From the IMG/VR virus record IMGVR_UViG_3300046515_000030, positions 1 through 21,398 of that record: a DNA stretch of 21,398 nucleotides; one strand, 5' to 3'. The notes beneath the pieces were generated by a model. That model was not told the DNA's origin and made no database searches. It saw nothing but the letters and a program-made list of their open reading frames with translations. A program made the position numbers and the translations under genes. This document shows positions 1-6,003 of the stretch, in pieces (position 1 is the stretch's first letter; every line of letters starts with the position of its first letter). Origin of the DNA: a virus.

Positions 1-2
1 GT

Positions 3-110
3 CGCTGGCAAAGCCTCCGCATTTATCGCCGCCCGGGTTCCGTGCTGGTTGATTACCGGATCCTCAGAAACCTCATTCGTATTTACCAGAAAGCAGGAGC
101 AGAAGCATGA
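3..110 (+). CDS. C-terminal end of an unidentified early phage gene (partial)
   Basis: A reading frame open from the window edge ends in a TGA that overlaps the ATG of the next gene in an ATGA junction, the usual sign of translationally coupled genes. The visible 35 residues are basic (several Arg, two Lys) and end in KAGAEA. In lambdoid phages the gene just before a Q-type antiterminator is often a nin-region gene such as rusA or ninG, but I do not recognise this tail and do not assign it. The other two frames in this stretch stop without a coupled junction. Confidence 0.5.
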   Translation, partial: RWQSLRIYRRPGSVLVDYRILRNLIRIYQKAGAEA

Positions 111-604
111 AGCTGGAATTGACTACCGACCAATACCGCTGGATTGATGGCTGGCTTCATCTGTGGGGTGCCTGGGTGCAGACTGGCCGCATTGATAAAT
201 CGATGATCAACATGATTGCCAAATTTATGGCGACCGTTGAGCCGCAGCAATGTAGCCGCCAGGTATGCAGTGACGACGATGGCATGCTGATTAGTCGAGT
301 GGTGGGGGCGCACCTGCAGCAGATCGACAGTAACGCTTATAAGGTATTGCTGGCCTATTACGTCTATCAGTCCAGTGAGATCCGCATCGCGTCATGGCAG
401 CATGCCACAGCTTCACCTCGCCTGATGAAAACCAGGGGCGGGAATCAGTACAGGAAGCCAAGCATCTCTACCGTGCGCCGCGAAGTAAAAGACACCCTAA
501 ATGCTGCGCTATTCTGCCTGTATCAACCGATGCAAAATGCATTCATTGTTCGCGATAATGCGAAGAAAATCTCAAAAAATGTTGATAACGTGCTTGCATT
601 TTAA
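107..604 (+). CDS. Q-type antitermination protein, DUF1133-like
   Basis: This 165-residue protein probably lets RNA polymerase read through terminators so that the late genes downstream are expressed. Three stretches resemble what I recall of the DUF1133/phage antiterminator Q families: an N-terminal WIDGWLHLWGAWVQTG segment (about residues 12-27), a central SDDDGMLISRVVGAHL block (about 55-70), and near the C-terminus ALFCLYQPMQNAFIV (about 134-148). Cysteines lie in the centre (CSRQVC). Its place fits the job: it is the last gene before a gap with a candidate promoter and terminators, and lysis then packaging genes follow, as in lambda. The start overlaps the upstream stop. The late-gene role is inferred from family and position; the exact Q family (DUF1133 or Phage_antitermQ) would need a profile search. 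Confidence 0.75.
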   Translation: MKLELTTDQYRWIDGWLHLWGAWVQTGRIDKSMINMIAKFMATVEPQQCSRQVCSDDDGMLISRVVGAHLQQIDSNAYKVLLAYYVYQSSEIRIASWQHATASPRLMKTRGGNQYRKPSISTVRREVKDTLNAALFCLYQPMQNAFIVRDNAKKISKNVDNVLAF

Positions 605-634
605 TGAACAAATGAGCAGAATAAATCGTATATG

Positions 635-664
635 TTGCCATTCTTGTGTGTGACATGACATTTT
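635..664 (+). promoter_or_regulatory. Candidate late promoter (pR'-like) after the antiterminator gene
   Basis: TTGCCA (635-640, 5 of 6 matches to the -35 consensus) lies 18 bases before CATTTT (659-664), which is preceded by an extended -10 TG at 656-657. Transcription would begin near 671, about 65 bases after the antiterminator stop, similar to the distance of lambda pR' from Q. The -10 is poor (3 of 6). A second weak option is TGAACA (605-610) with TATATG (629-634). Either start would lie very close to the hairpin at 676-703, which is a difficulty for both. Confidence 0.25.
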
Positions 665-675
665 GAGTTTATCGA

Positions 676-703
676 GCCACTGGTTAACGCCGGTGGCTTT
701 TTT
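676..703 (+). terminator. Intrinsic terminator after the antiterminator gene
   Basis: GCCACTGG (676-683) pairs with CCGGTGGC (690-697), giving eight pairs including one T-G, around a six-base loop. Six T follow directly (698-703). It could end the early transcript or act as the tR'-like site that the Q-like protein must override. Confidence 0.85.
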
Positions 704-707
704 ATTG

Positions 708-783
708 GCTGATTTAGCTCAGAAGGTAGAGCGCCTGATTTGTAATCAGGGTGTCGGCAGTTCGACTCTGTCAATCAGCACCA
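708..783 (+). tRNA. tRNA-Thr, anticodon UGU, with encoded CCA
   Basis: A complete 76-base cloverleaf can be folded. The acceptor stem GCTGATT (708-714) pairs with AATCAGC (773-779) and is followed by ACCA (780-783). The anticodon stem CCTGA/TCAGG (734-738 and 746-750) holds the loop TTTGTAA with anticodon TGT at 741-743, which reads ACA. The T arm GGCAG/CTGTC holds the loop TTCGACT. All arms pair fully apart from one G-T in the T stem, so the gene looks intact. It lies between two terminators on the late-gene side of the antiterminator, the place where Shiga-toxin phages carry their tRNA genes. It probably supplements host decoding of ACA during late expression; that use is inference. Confidence 0.93.
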
Positions 784-800
784 GAACCCGCTACCCGGGA

Positions 801-855
801 CATTCGGCTCACGTATAGATAAATAACGAGCCGATTACAAGAGCCATTCGGCTCA
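801..855 (+). repeat. Small repeat cluster: CATTCGGCTCA twice, with an inverted copy between
   Basis: CATTCGGCTCA occurs at 801-811 and again at 845-855. Between them GAGCCG (828-833) is the inverse of the CGGCTC core of both copies, so two alternative hairpins can form. The cluster lies between the tRNA and the terminator at 873. It could be an RNA processing structure, an operator or a chance repeat; nothing in the sequence decides. Confidence 0.5.
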
Positions 856-872
856 AGCCATACCCTCATATT

Positions 873-897
873 GCTCGCCACATGGTGAGCTTTTTTT
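873..897 (+). terminator. Intrinsic terminator downstream of the tRNA
   Basis: GCTCGCC (873-879) pairs with GGTGAGC (884-890) around a four-base loop, with one G-T pair, and is followed by seven T (891-897). It sits between the tRNA and the lysis genes, so late transcription must read through it. This fits a site controlled by the Q-like antiterminator. Confidence 0.85.
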
Positions 898-977
898 ATT
901 TGTGTCGTCGGGACCATCCCTCTGTGCTTTGTCGTTAATTCACCCGGCGGCACTTTCTCTCTATACACGGAATGCTT

Positions 978-1376
978 ATGTCTGAGCCAATCACTATTGC
1001 TGGCGGGGTTACATCGGCTGCGGTCGGTGTCACTTTAGCTGCGCTGTTTCCTGAGGCCACTCCCGCGGTAATGCTCGGGTCGCTGGCGGGAACGGCGTTA
1101 TACGTGCTGACCTCAGATCCTCATCAACTATGGAAGCAGGCAATCTTCGCCGTCATTTCGTTTATCGGCGGTGTGACCTTCTCTGTGCCAATGGCAAAAA
1201 TCATGGCCGGGATGATTAACACCCCGCTGAGCCTGATGAAGCCCCCGGTCAGTGTTGAGGTATCCCCGACAGTCGGGGCAATAGTCTCTGCTTCCATATC
1301 CGTGGCAGTCCTGCTTCGCATCCTCCGCCGGTCGAAAGACGGGAAGATGCCGGGACTGAGGGAGGAAGACAAATGA
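978..1376 (+). CDS. Putative holin (or antiholin), multi-span membrane protein
   Basis: This 132-residue protein has about four hydrophobic segments (roughly residues 6-24, 30-46, 54-74 and 96-114) and a charged, basic C-terminus (RRSKDGK and onward). It resembles the enterobacterial holins that begin MSEP and are followed by a hydrophobic glycine-rich stretch (Phage_holin_8-like, from memory). A holin gathers in the inner membrane and opens it at a set time so the endolysin can reach the wall. I chose the ATG at 978 because GGA at 969-971 is correctly spaced for it; an ATG six bases upstream (972) lies directly against that site. It heads the lysis cassette and overlaps the next gene by four bases. 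Which of the two small membrane genes is holin and which antiholin cannot be told from sequence. Confidence 0.7.
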   Translation: MSEPITIAGGVTSAAVGVTLAALFPEATPAVMLGSLAGTALYVLTSDPHQLWKQAIFAVISFIGGVTFSVPMAKIMAGMINTPLSLMKPPVSVEVSPTVGAIVSASISVAVLLRILRRSKDGKMPGLREEDK

Positions 1377-1648
1377 CATGGCAAGTTTTTCTGATGGACG
1401 CAAACGCTATTGTTTGCCTCCTGATTGTCATGCGGCTGATGTTCTTCAGCAAGGCTGGCAAGCGTAGCCGCTTCGGCGTGGCGTTCATTGCTTATCTGCT
1501 GATTCTGGCTGCGGGCGGCACTGCGTTTCGAATCATCATGGGGCAGTACGTCCAGGTTGACCCAGCGGAACTGGTGCTGAATTCAGTAATGTGCGCCGCA
1601 ATCTGGATGGCGCGCGGAAATCTGGCGCGCGTCGTCATAACGGAGTAG
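1373..1648 (+). CDS. Second small membrane protein of the lysis cassette, 3-TM holin family
   Basis: This 91-residue protein has three hydrophobic segments (about residues 10-27, 34-56 and 67-82), with a basic loop KAGKRSR between the first two. Size, topology and place just before the endolysin fit the Phage_holin_3-type family of enterobacterial prophages. The ATG overlaps the stop of the previous gene (ATGA), so the two are probably translated together and may work as a holin/antiholin pair. The upstream protein is acidic-to-neutral in its middle and this one is strongly basic in its first loop. Role is inferred from family and context. Confidence 0.75.
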   Translation: MTWQVFLMDANAIVCLLIVMRLMFFSKAGKRSRFGVAFIAYLLILAAGGTAFRIIMGQYVQVDPAELVLNSVMCAAIWMARGNLARVVITE

Positions 1649-1651
1649 GTG

Positions 1652-2128
1652 ATGCAGGCAATGAACCTACAGCGTAAAGCATTCCTCGATATGCTGGCCT
1701 GGTCAGAAGGCACAGACAAACCTGGGCAACCAACGAAAAACCACGGTTACGACGTTATCGTCGGTGGATCACTTTTTACTGACTACTCCGATCACCCGCG
1801 CAAGCTGGTTACGCTGAGCCCGAAACTGAAATCCACTGCCGCCGGTCGTTACCAGCTGCTGTCCAAATGGTGGGACGCATACCGCAAGCAACTCGGCCTG
1901 AAAGATTTCTCTCCTGCCAGTCAGGATGCCGTTGCATTGCAGCAGATTAAAGAGCGTGGCGCGCTGCCTCTTATCGATAACGGCGACATCCGCCAGGCTA
2001 TCGACCGTTGCAGTAACATCTGGGCATCGCTTCCAGGTGCTGGCTATGGTCAGTTCGAGCACAAGGCAGACAACCTCATCGCCAAGTTCAAAGAGGCGGG
2101 CGGGAAATTGAATGAGCCGAAGTCATGA
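1652..2128 (+). CDS. R: Endolysin, lambda R-type lytic transglycosylase
   Basis: With the ATG at 1652 the protein is 158 residues, the same as lambda R, and aligns with it without gaps over nearly the whole length. Shared blocks include [46 protein letters not shown] and [20 protein letters not shown]. The catalytic glutamate is Glu19 (in AWSEGTD), as in lambda. The enzyme cleaves the glycan strands of peptidoglycan, forming 1,6-anhydro sugar ends, after the holin lets it cross the inner membrane; it has no signal peptide. GGAG at 1642-1645 supports the ATG at 1652 over a GTG three bases upstream. The last few residues (GGKLNEPKS) differ from lambda. The gene overlaps Rz by four bases. Confidence 0.97.
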   Translation: MQAMNLQRKAFLDMLAWSEGTDKPGQPTKNHGYDVIVGGSLFTDYSDHPRKLVTLSPKLKSTAAGRYQLLSKWWDAYRKQLGLKDFSPASQDAVALQQIKERGALPLIDNGDIRQAIDRCSNIWASLPGAGYGQFEHKADNLIAKFKEAGGKLNEPKS

Positions 2129-2610
2129 CGGAAGCCATCGTTGCGCTACTGAAAAGGTTCTGGCTGCCAATCGTACTTATCGCTGTCATTGGCGGCCTGG
2201 CATGGTCTGCAAACAACTACCGCGACAACGCCATCGAATACAAAAAGCAGCGGGATGATAAAACTCAGGAGCTGGGACTGGCGAATGCCACCATCATCGA
2301 CATGCGGACCAGGCAGCGTGATGTTGCTGCTCTGGATGCCAAATACACAAAGGAGCTGGCTGATGCTAAACGTGAGAATGAAAATCTTGTGCGCAAGTTG
2401 GATGCTGGCAGCCGGGTGCTCGTCAAAGCAAAGTGTCCAGTGCCAGCCTCAACCGAAACCGCCAGCACCGCCAGCCTGGGCAATGATGCCTCCGTCGAAC
2501 TCTCTCCAACTTCTGGACGCAACGTTCTCGGTATCCGATCCGGAATCATCAGCGACCAAACAGCCCTGAGAGTGTTGCAGGAATACATCAATACGCAGTG
2601 CCTGAAATAG
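2125..2610 (+). CDS. Rz: Rz-like inner-membrane spanin
   Basis: The 161-residue protein has one N-terminal membrane segment (about residues 12-28) with the rest in the periplasm. It shares with lambda Rz the blocks NxYRDNAIxYKxQRD and [21 protein letters not shown], a long helix likely to form a coiled coil (about 30-95). Rz pairs with the outer-membrane lipoprotein Rz1 to fuse the two membranes in the last step of lysis. The stretch around residues 105-140 differs from lambda and is rich in Ser, Thr and Ala; this is the region that overlaps Rz1 in another frame. It starts within the ATGA junction after the endolysin. Confidence 0.93.
   Translation: MTEAIVALLKRFWLPIVLIAVIGGLAWSANNYRDNAIEYKKQRDDKTQELGLANATIIDMRTRQRDVAALDAKYTKELADAKRENENLVRKLDAGSRVLVKAKCPVPASTETASTASLGNDASVELSPTSGRNVLGIRSGIISDQTALRVLQEYINTQCLK
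2363..2569 (+). CDS. Rz1: Rz1-like outer-membrane spanin lipoprotein, nested inside Rz
   Basis: This 68-residue frame lies wholly inside Rz in a different reading frame. It begins with a short signal segment that ends in the lipobox LAAGC, with the lipidated Cys at residue 19. The sequence after it, [21 protein letters not shown], matches the pattern of lambda Rz1 (CTSKQSV, then a proline-rich stretch ending in AW). AGGAG at 2351-2355 is spaced seven bases from the ATG at 2363, which settles the start. The mature lipoprotein would sit in the outer membrane and bind Rz. It has an extra C-terminal tail of about 20 residues after the PPS segment, rich in Ser, compared with what I recall of lambda Rz1. 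Confidence 0.92.
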   Translation: MLNVRMKILCASWMLAAGCSSKQSVQCQPQPKPPAPPAWAMMPPSNSLQLLDATFSVSDPESSATKQP

Positions 2611-2645
2611 TTCTAAAAATACCTACCGTACATTGAACAAACTAA

Positions 2646-2670
2646 GCCTCGCACAACGCGGGGCTTTTTT
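2646..2670 (+). terminator. Intrinsic terminator after the lysis cassette
   Basis: GCCTCGC (2646-2652) pairs with GCGGGGC (2658-2664), one T-G pair, around the loop ACAAC, followed by six T (2665-2670). It separates the lysis genes from the KilA-N gene. The rest of the gap (2671-2820) holds no convincing promoter or gene. Confidence 0.88.
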
Positions 2671-2820
2671 GTGTCTGCAAGAAATTGCGCATTCTCCGCG
2701 CACAAAAACCAAGAGCTTTTCGGGATATGAGACAGAGACAGGACGGTGGCTTACATCGTGCCGCTCTTGGGCTGTCCATGTCTGCGAGAACTGGCTCATA
2801 TCACCAAAAAGGTAAATACG

Positions 2821-3549
2821 ATGTCTAATATCATCCCGATTGATTTCGAAGGCCATCCAATGCGTTTTTCTGACGATGGTTGGTTTGATGCAACAACTGC
2901 CGCCGATAAATTCGATAAAGCGCCAAATGATTTCCTGCGACTACCGGAGACTGATTCGTACATTCAGGCTCTTGAGCGTAGATACGGGAAAATCCCGTAT
3001 GTAAAAACCAGTCGGGCGCGTAAAGATCGCGGCGGCGGAACATGGCTTCACCCTAAACTAGCTGTCAGGTTTGCCCGGTGGCTTTCTGTAGACTTCGAGA
3101 TCTGGTGTGATGAGCAAATTGACGCAATCATTCAGGGATCCGTTCATCACATCGACGATGAAAGAATAAAGGCCATTTTCCTGCTGGACAAATCTCAGCC
3201 ATGGGAGAAGAGGTTTAGCGATCCTTTTTATTCTGCGATGTTTAAAATGTCAGGGCTTCCTCGCCATCGACCAGGCCGTCGCCCCGCACTCTTTGGGATG
3301 ATCAGTGCTAAATGGGTATATGGCCCGGTCTTGCCCCCAGAAGTATATGCAGAGGTTAAAAAACGCCTAGCTGCGGGAGATAAAATCCATCAGCACCTTA
3401 AACCTGATGCTCTGACATTGGTTGAGCGACAGATCATTGCCGTTACCAGCATTGCCAATGGATGCTCAGATTATCGTGATTTCGAAGCGCGTTGCATGTC
3501 GGCATTTCCGGTAAAGGGTCAGATGAAATTGCTATACGCAGCGGCGTGA
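2821..3549 (+). CDS. KilA-N domain protein with a P63C-like C-terminal region
   Basis: The 242-residue protein has an N-terminal KilA-N-like DNA-binding domain (about residues 4-108), with hallmark segments DGWFDATTAADKF, GGGTWLHPKLAVRFARWLS and FEIWCDEQI. Residues about 125-215 resemble the P63C region found after KilA-N in phage proteins: WEKRFSDPFYSAMFKMSGL, then a proline-rich link, then KWVYGPVLPPEVYAEVKKR. The job of such proteins is not established; they are thought to bind DNA and are often antirepressor-like or cargo genes. I chose the ATG at 2821 because AAGG upstream fits it and the residues before it in the same frame do not look like KilA-N sequence. It is set off from the lysis genes by a terminator and followed seven bases later by an unknown gene. 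Confidence 0.85.
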   Translation: MSNIIPIDFEGHPMRFSDDGWFDATTAADKFDKAPNDFLRLPETDSYIQALERRYGKIPYVKTSRARKDRGGGTWLHPKLAVRFARWLSVDFEIWCDEQIDAIIQGSVHHIDDERIKAIFLLDKSQPWEKRFSDPFYSAMFKMSGLPRHRPGRRPALFGMISAKWVYGPVLPPEVYAEVKKRLAAGDKIHQHLKPDALTLVERQIIAVTSIANGCSDYRDFEARCMSAFPVKGQMKLLYAAA

Positions 3550-3556
3550 GGTGAAC

Positions 3557-3916
3557 ATGAACCCATATTCACCAGAAAAATTCCCCATAACCAGGCAGGT
3601 CTGTGAGGAGTTTGTCATCATGCAAACTGCGAAACATCGCCATCCAATCTACCGGTCTGCATTTGGTGACATTCTCATAGATGCCGACTGTCTTGCATCG
3701 ATGTTCACATCCTATTTTATGGCTGATGACATGGATGCTGCCGCAGTGGAGATGAAGTTCTTTCAGATGCTCGACATCTACAACCTGGATCGCCAGGAGT
3801 ATTTCGCATCCATCGGTAAGTATGAAGGACTCAAACCATCCGGCGTAGCAGTCATCGAGGACATCCTTGATTACTACGCCCGGAAAGCTGCTGATGGGGA
3901 ATTACCCGCACACTGA
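3557..3916 (+). CDS. Uncharacterised phage protein, 119 residues
   Basis: I do not recognise this protein. It is acidic, mostly helical in appearance, with no signal peptide or membrane segment. Features visible are a MADDMDAAAVEMKFFQMLD acidic-hydrophobic stretch near the middle and a C-terminal helix ending DYYARKAADGELPAH. GAGG at 3548-3551 supports the ATG at 3557 over an in-frame GTG at 3551, and the site overlaps the stop of the KilA-N gene, so the two are probably co-translated. Its position between KilA-N and the terminase suggests either a cargo pair with KilA-N or a packaging accessory; neither can be shown here. Confidence 0.8.
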   Translation: MNPYSPEKFPITRQVCEEFVIMQTAKHRHPIYRSAFGDILIDADCLASMFTSYFMADDMDAAAVEMKFFQMLDIYNLDRQEYFASIGKYEGLKPSGVAVIEDILDYYARKAADGELPAH

Positions 3917-3995
3917 GAGCCACTTTCACAACGACACTTCATTACAGAAGCCATTGAAGCAGTGGCTTCGATAATGACAATCACAAGGACTCGAT

Positions 3996-4439
3996 ATGGC
4001 GACCAAGAATAAAGTGGGCCGCCCTTCTGACTATCTACCAGAGGTGGCTGCCGATATTTGTGCAAAGCTAGCTGAAGGTGAAAGTCTGCGATCTGTTTGT
4101 TCACGCCCGGGCATGCCGGGAAAAACAACAGTGTTCCGCTGGCTTGGAGAGCATGAAGAATTTCGGGACCAATACGCAAAAGCGACAGAGACCCGAGCCG
4201 ATTCGATTTTCGAAGAGATGATCGACATTGCTGATGACGTGAAAGAAGAGGGTGCCGCAGTCGCGAAGGCCCGCCTACAGGTTGATACCCGTAAGTGGGT
4301 GCTCTCTCGCATGTCACCGAAGAAGTACGGCGATAAGGTCGTAAACGAACTGGTAGGCAAAGACGGTGGGCCAATCCAACAAACGCATTCCGTATCGGTA
4401 GACGAAAAGGCGCTTAACAGCATACTGAGCAAACTATGA
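3996..4439 (+). CDS. terS: Terminase small subunit, Sf6 gp1-like
   Basis: The 147-residue protein recognises the packaging start in phage DNA and presents it to the large subunit as a ring. It closely resembles Sf6 gp1: GRPSDYLPEVAADIC, SVCSRPGMPGKTTVFRWL, ATETRADSIFEEM, AVAKARLQVDTRKW and PKKYGDKV are all of that type. The N-terminal part (about residues 10-55) is a helix-turn-helix DNA-binding domain; the middle forms the oligomer core. AAGGA (3985-3989) gives a well-spaced start. It overlaps the large subunit in an ATGA junction. In headful phages of this kind the pac site often lies in or near this gene. Confidence 0.93.
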   Translation: MATKNKVGRPSDYLPEVAADICAKLAEGESLRSVCSRPGMPGKTTVFRWLGEHEEFRDQYAKATETRADSIFEEMIDIADDVKEEGAAVAKARLQVDTRKWVLSRMSPKKYGDKVVNELVGKDGGPIQQTHSVSVDEKALNSILSKL

Positions 4440-5995
4440 ATGAACTCCTCGAATGGGAGGATTTGAGCGAAGCAGAACGCCAAGCTATCAAAGTCCTGTC
4501 CGAGCGCTCATTCCTTACGTTTAACCGCATATTCTTCCAGCTACTACAGGGCGAGAAGTGGTCAGTTAACTGGCATCACCGCTACATAGCACAGGTCATC
4601 GAAGATATCGTTGCTGGCAAGCGCCGTAACGTAGTCTTCAACGTTCCTCCAGGTAGTGGTAAGACAGAGATGCTAAGCATTCATGCCCCGGTGTGGACGA
4701 TGCTTAACTGCCAGAAAGTACGAAACCTCAATATTTCATTCAGCGACACCCTGACCAAGCGCAATAGCCGCCGCAGCCGTGAAATCATCACATCTGCGGA
4801 GTTTCAGGGATTGTGGCCACACTCGTTAGGCGTTAATCAGGCCGATGAGTGGCAGTTACTTAACGATGACGGAAAAGTTAAAGCGGAAGTAGTAAGCCGA
4901 GCTGCAAGTGGTCAAATTACCGGTTCACGTGGTGGCTATCAAATGCCTGGCTTCTCCGGCTGGATTAACCTGGATGACTTTGACAAGCCGCTCGATGTTT
5001 TCTCAGAGGTTAAGCGCAAGAAAGCACAGCAGACTTTAACCAACACCATCCGATCACGTCGTGCCAACAAGTCAAAGGACAACCCGACGCCAATCGTTGC
5101 CATTCAGCAGCGGCTACACACTGACGACAGTAGTGCTTTCATGCTGTCCGGTGCGATGGGTATCGACTTTGACCACGTCATTATTCCGGCACTGATTGAC
5201 GAGGCTTACATTGAGTCGCTTCCTGAATGGCTTCAAGAGCATTGCTGGAGCGATGTAAAAGACACCGAGAAGATGCGTGGCTATTGGTCATATTGGCCCG
5301 CTAACGAATACGTTGGTGACCTCTTCCGCCAGTGGGACACAGACGAATACACGTTTATGTCTCAGGGCATGCAGAAGCCTATCAAGCTGGGTGGCAACGT
5401 ATTTGACGGTTCGTGGTGGCAAACCTACGGCATAGACGGCGACAAACCAGAGCCTGAGCGCTACGAATACCGCTTCACTACCGCAGATACCGCGCAGAAG
5501 ACAGCAAACCATAACGACTGGTCTGTACTGTGTGAGTGGGGTGTCTACAAAGGCGACCTCTATCTGATCCATATGGAGCGGGGAAAGTGGAAGGCACCTG
5601 AGCTGGAAACCAACTTCAAAGCGTTTATCTCACAAGCCTGGCGCAAGAATCGGGAGGCGGGGACGCTGCGCAAAATCTACGTCGAGGACAAGTCCAGCGG
5701 CACAGCGCTTATCCAGAACCTTGAGAAAAAGCTCCCAATCAAGATAACGGCCCTCCAGCGAAACAAAGACAAAGTAACCCGCGCGATGGACGTTCTGCCA
5801 GTCGTTAAGGCGCAGCGCGTATATCTGCCATCGGACGCTTCATTCTCATCAGAGTTTATCGCTGAGCACAGCGCTTTCACCTACGACGACACTCACGACC
5901 ACGACGACATCGTGGATAACCTTATCGACGCCGTGACTGAGGAATTGCTCCTTGGCAGTGATGCCCTACGCAGACTCAAGGCGCTTGCAAGCTGA
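4436..5995 (+). CDS. terL: Terminase large subunit (ATPase and nuclease)
   Basis: The 519-residue motor protein packs DNA into the prohead and cuts it. Walker A is PPGSGKT at about residues 71-77. An acidic WINLDDFDKP segment near 176-185 is the likely Walker B region, though it is not canonical. QQRLHTDDSSAF (224-235) fits the coupling region. The C-terminal RNase H-like nuclease has its expected acidic residues: Asp351 in TTADTAQ, Glu417-Asp418 in VEDKSSGTAL and Asp490/491/494 in HDHDDIVDNL. Length is normal. It does not look like the Sf6 large subunit, although the small subunit does, so the packaging pair is mosaic. It starts inside the ATGA overlap with terS. Confidence 0.95.
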   Translation: MNELLEWEDLSEAERQAIKVLSERSFLTFNRIFFQLLQGEKWSVNWHHRYIAQVIEDIVAGKRRNVVFNVPPGSGKTEMLSIHAPVWTMLNCQKVRNLNISFSDTLTKRNSRRSREIITSAEFQGLWPHSLGVNQADEWQLLNDDGKVKAEVVSRAASGQITGSRGGYQMPGFSGWINLDDFDKPLDVFSEVKRKKAQQTLTNTIRSRRANKSKDNPTPIVAIQQRLHTDDSSAFMLSGAMGIDFDHVIIPALIDEAYIESLPEWLQEHCWSDVKDTEKMRGYWSYWPANEYVGDLFRQWDTDEYTFMSQGMQKPIKLGGNVFDGSWWQTYGIDGDKPEPERYEYRFTTADTAQKTANHNDWSVLCEWGVYKGDLYLIHMERGKWKAPELETNFKAFISQAWRKNREAGTLRKIYVEDKSSGTALIQNLEKKLPIKITALQRNKDKVTRAMDVLPVVKAQRVYLPSDASFSSEFIAEHSAFTYDDTHDHDDIVDNLIDAVTEELLLGSDALRRLKALAS

Positions 5996-6003
5996 GAACT
6001 CAC

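Noticed and set aside
612-653. A 13-codon frame with CCHSC after the antiterminator gene
   Set aside because: It is too short, lacks a ribosome-binding site and overlaps the candidate promoter region.
771-968. 65-codon frame on the - strand between the tRNA and the first holin
   Set aside because: It overlaps the tRNA 3' end, the repeat cluster and a terminator and shows no protein-like pattern.
972-980. Dual start (Met-Leu-Met) in the first holin gene like lambda S105/S107
   Set aside because: The two ATGs are spaced as in lambda, but the first is directly against the only ribosome-binding site, and there is no Lys or Arg between them to change the topology as in lambda S.
2746-2820. N-terminal extension of the KilA-N protein by 25 codons
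   Set aside because: The extension has no ribosome-binding site and no resemblance to KilA-N proteins, while the ATG at 2821 has AAGG upstream and begins just before the domain.
3874-4374. 166-codon open frame on the - strand over the small terminase
   Set aside because: It is antisense to a gene with strong Sf6 gp1 similarity and shows no domain pattern.
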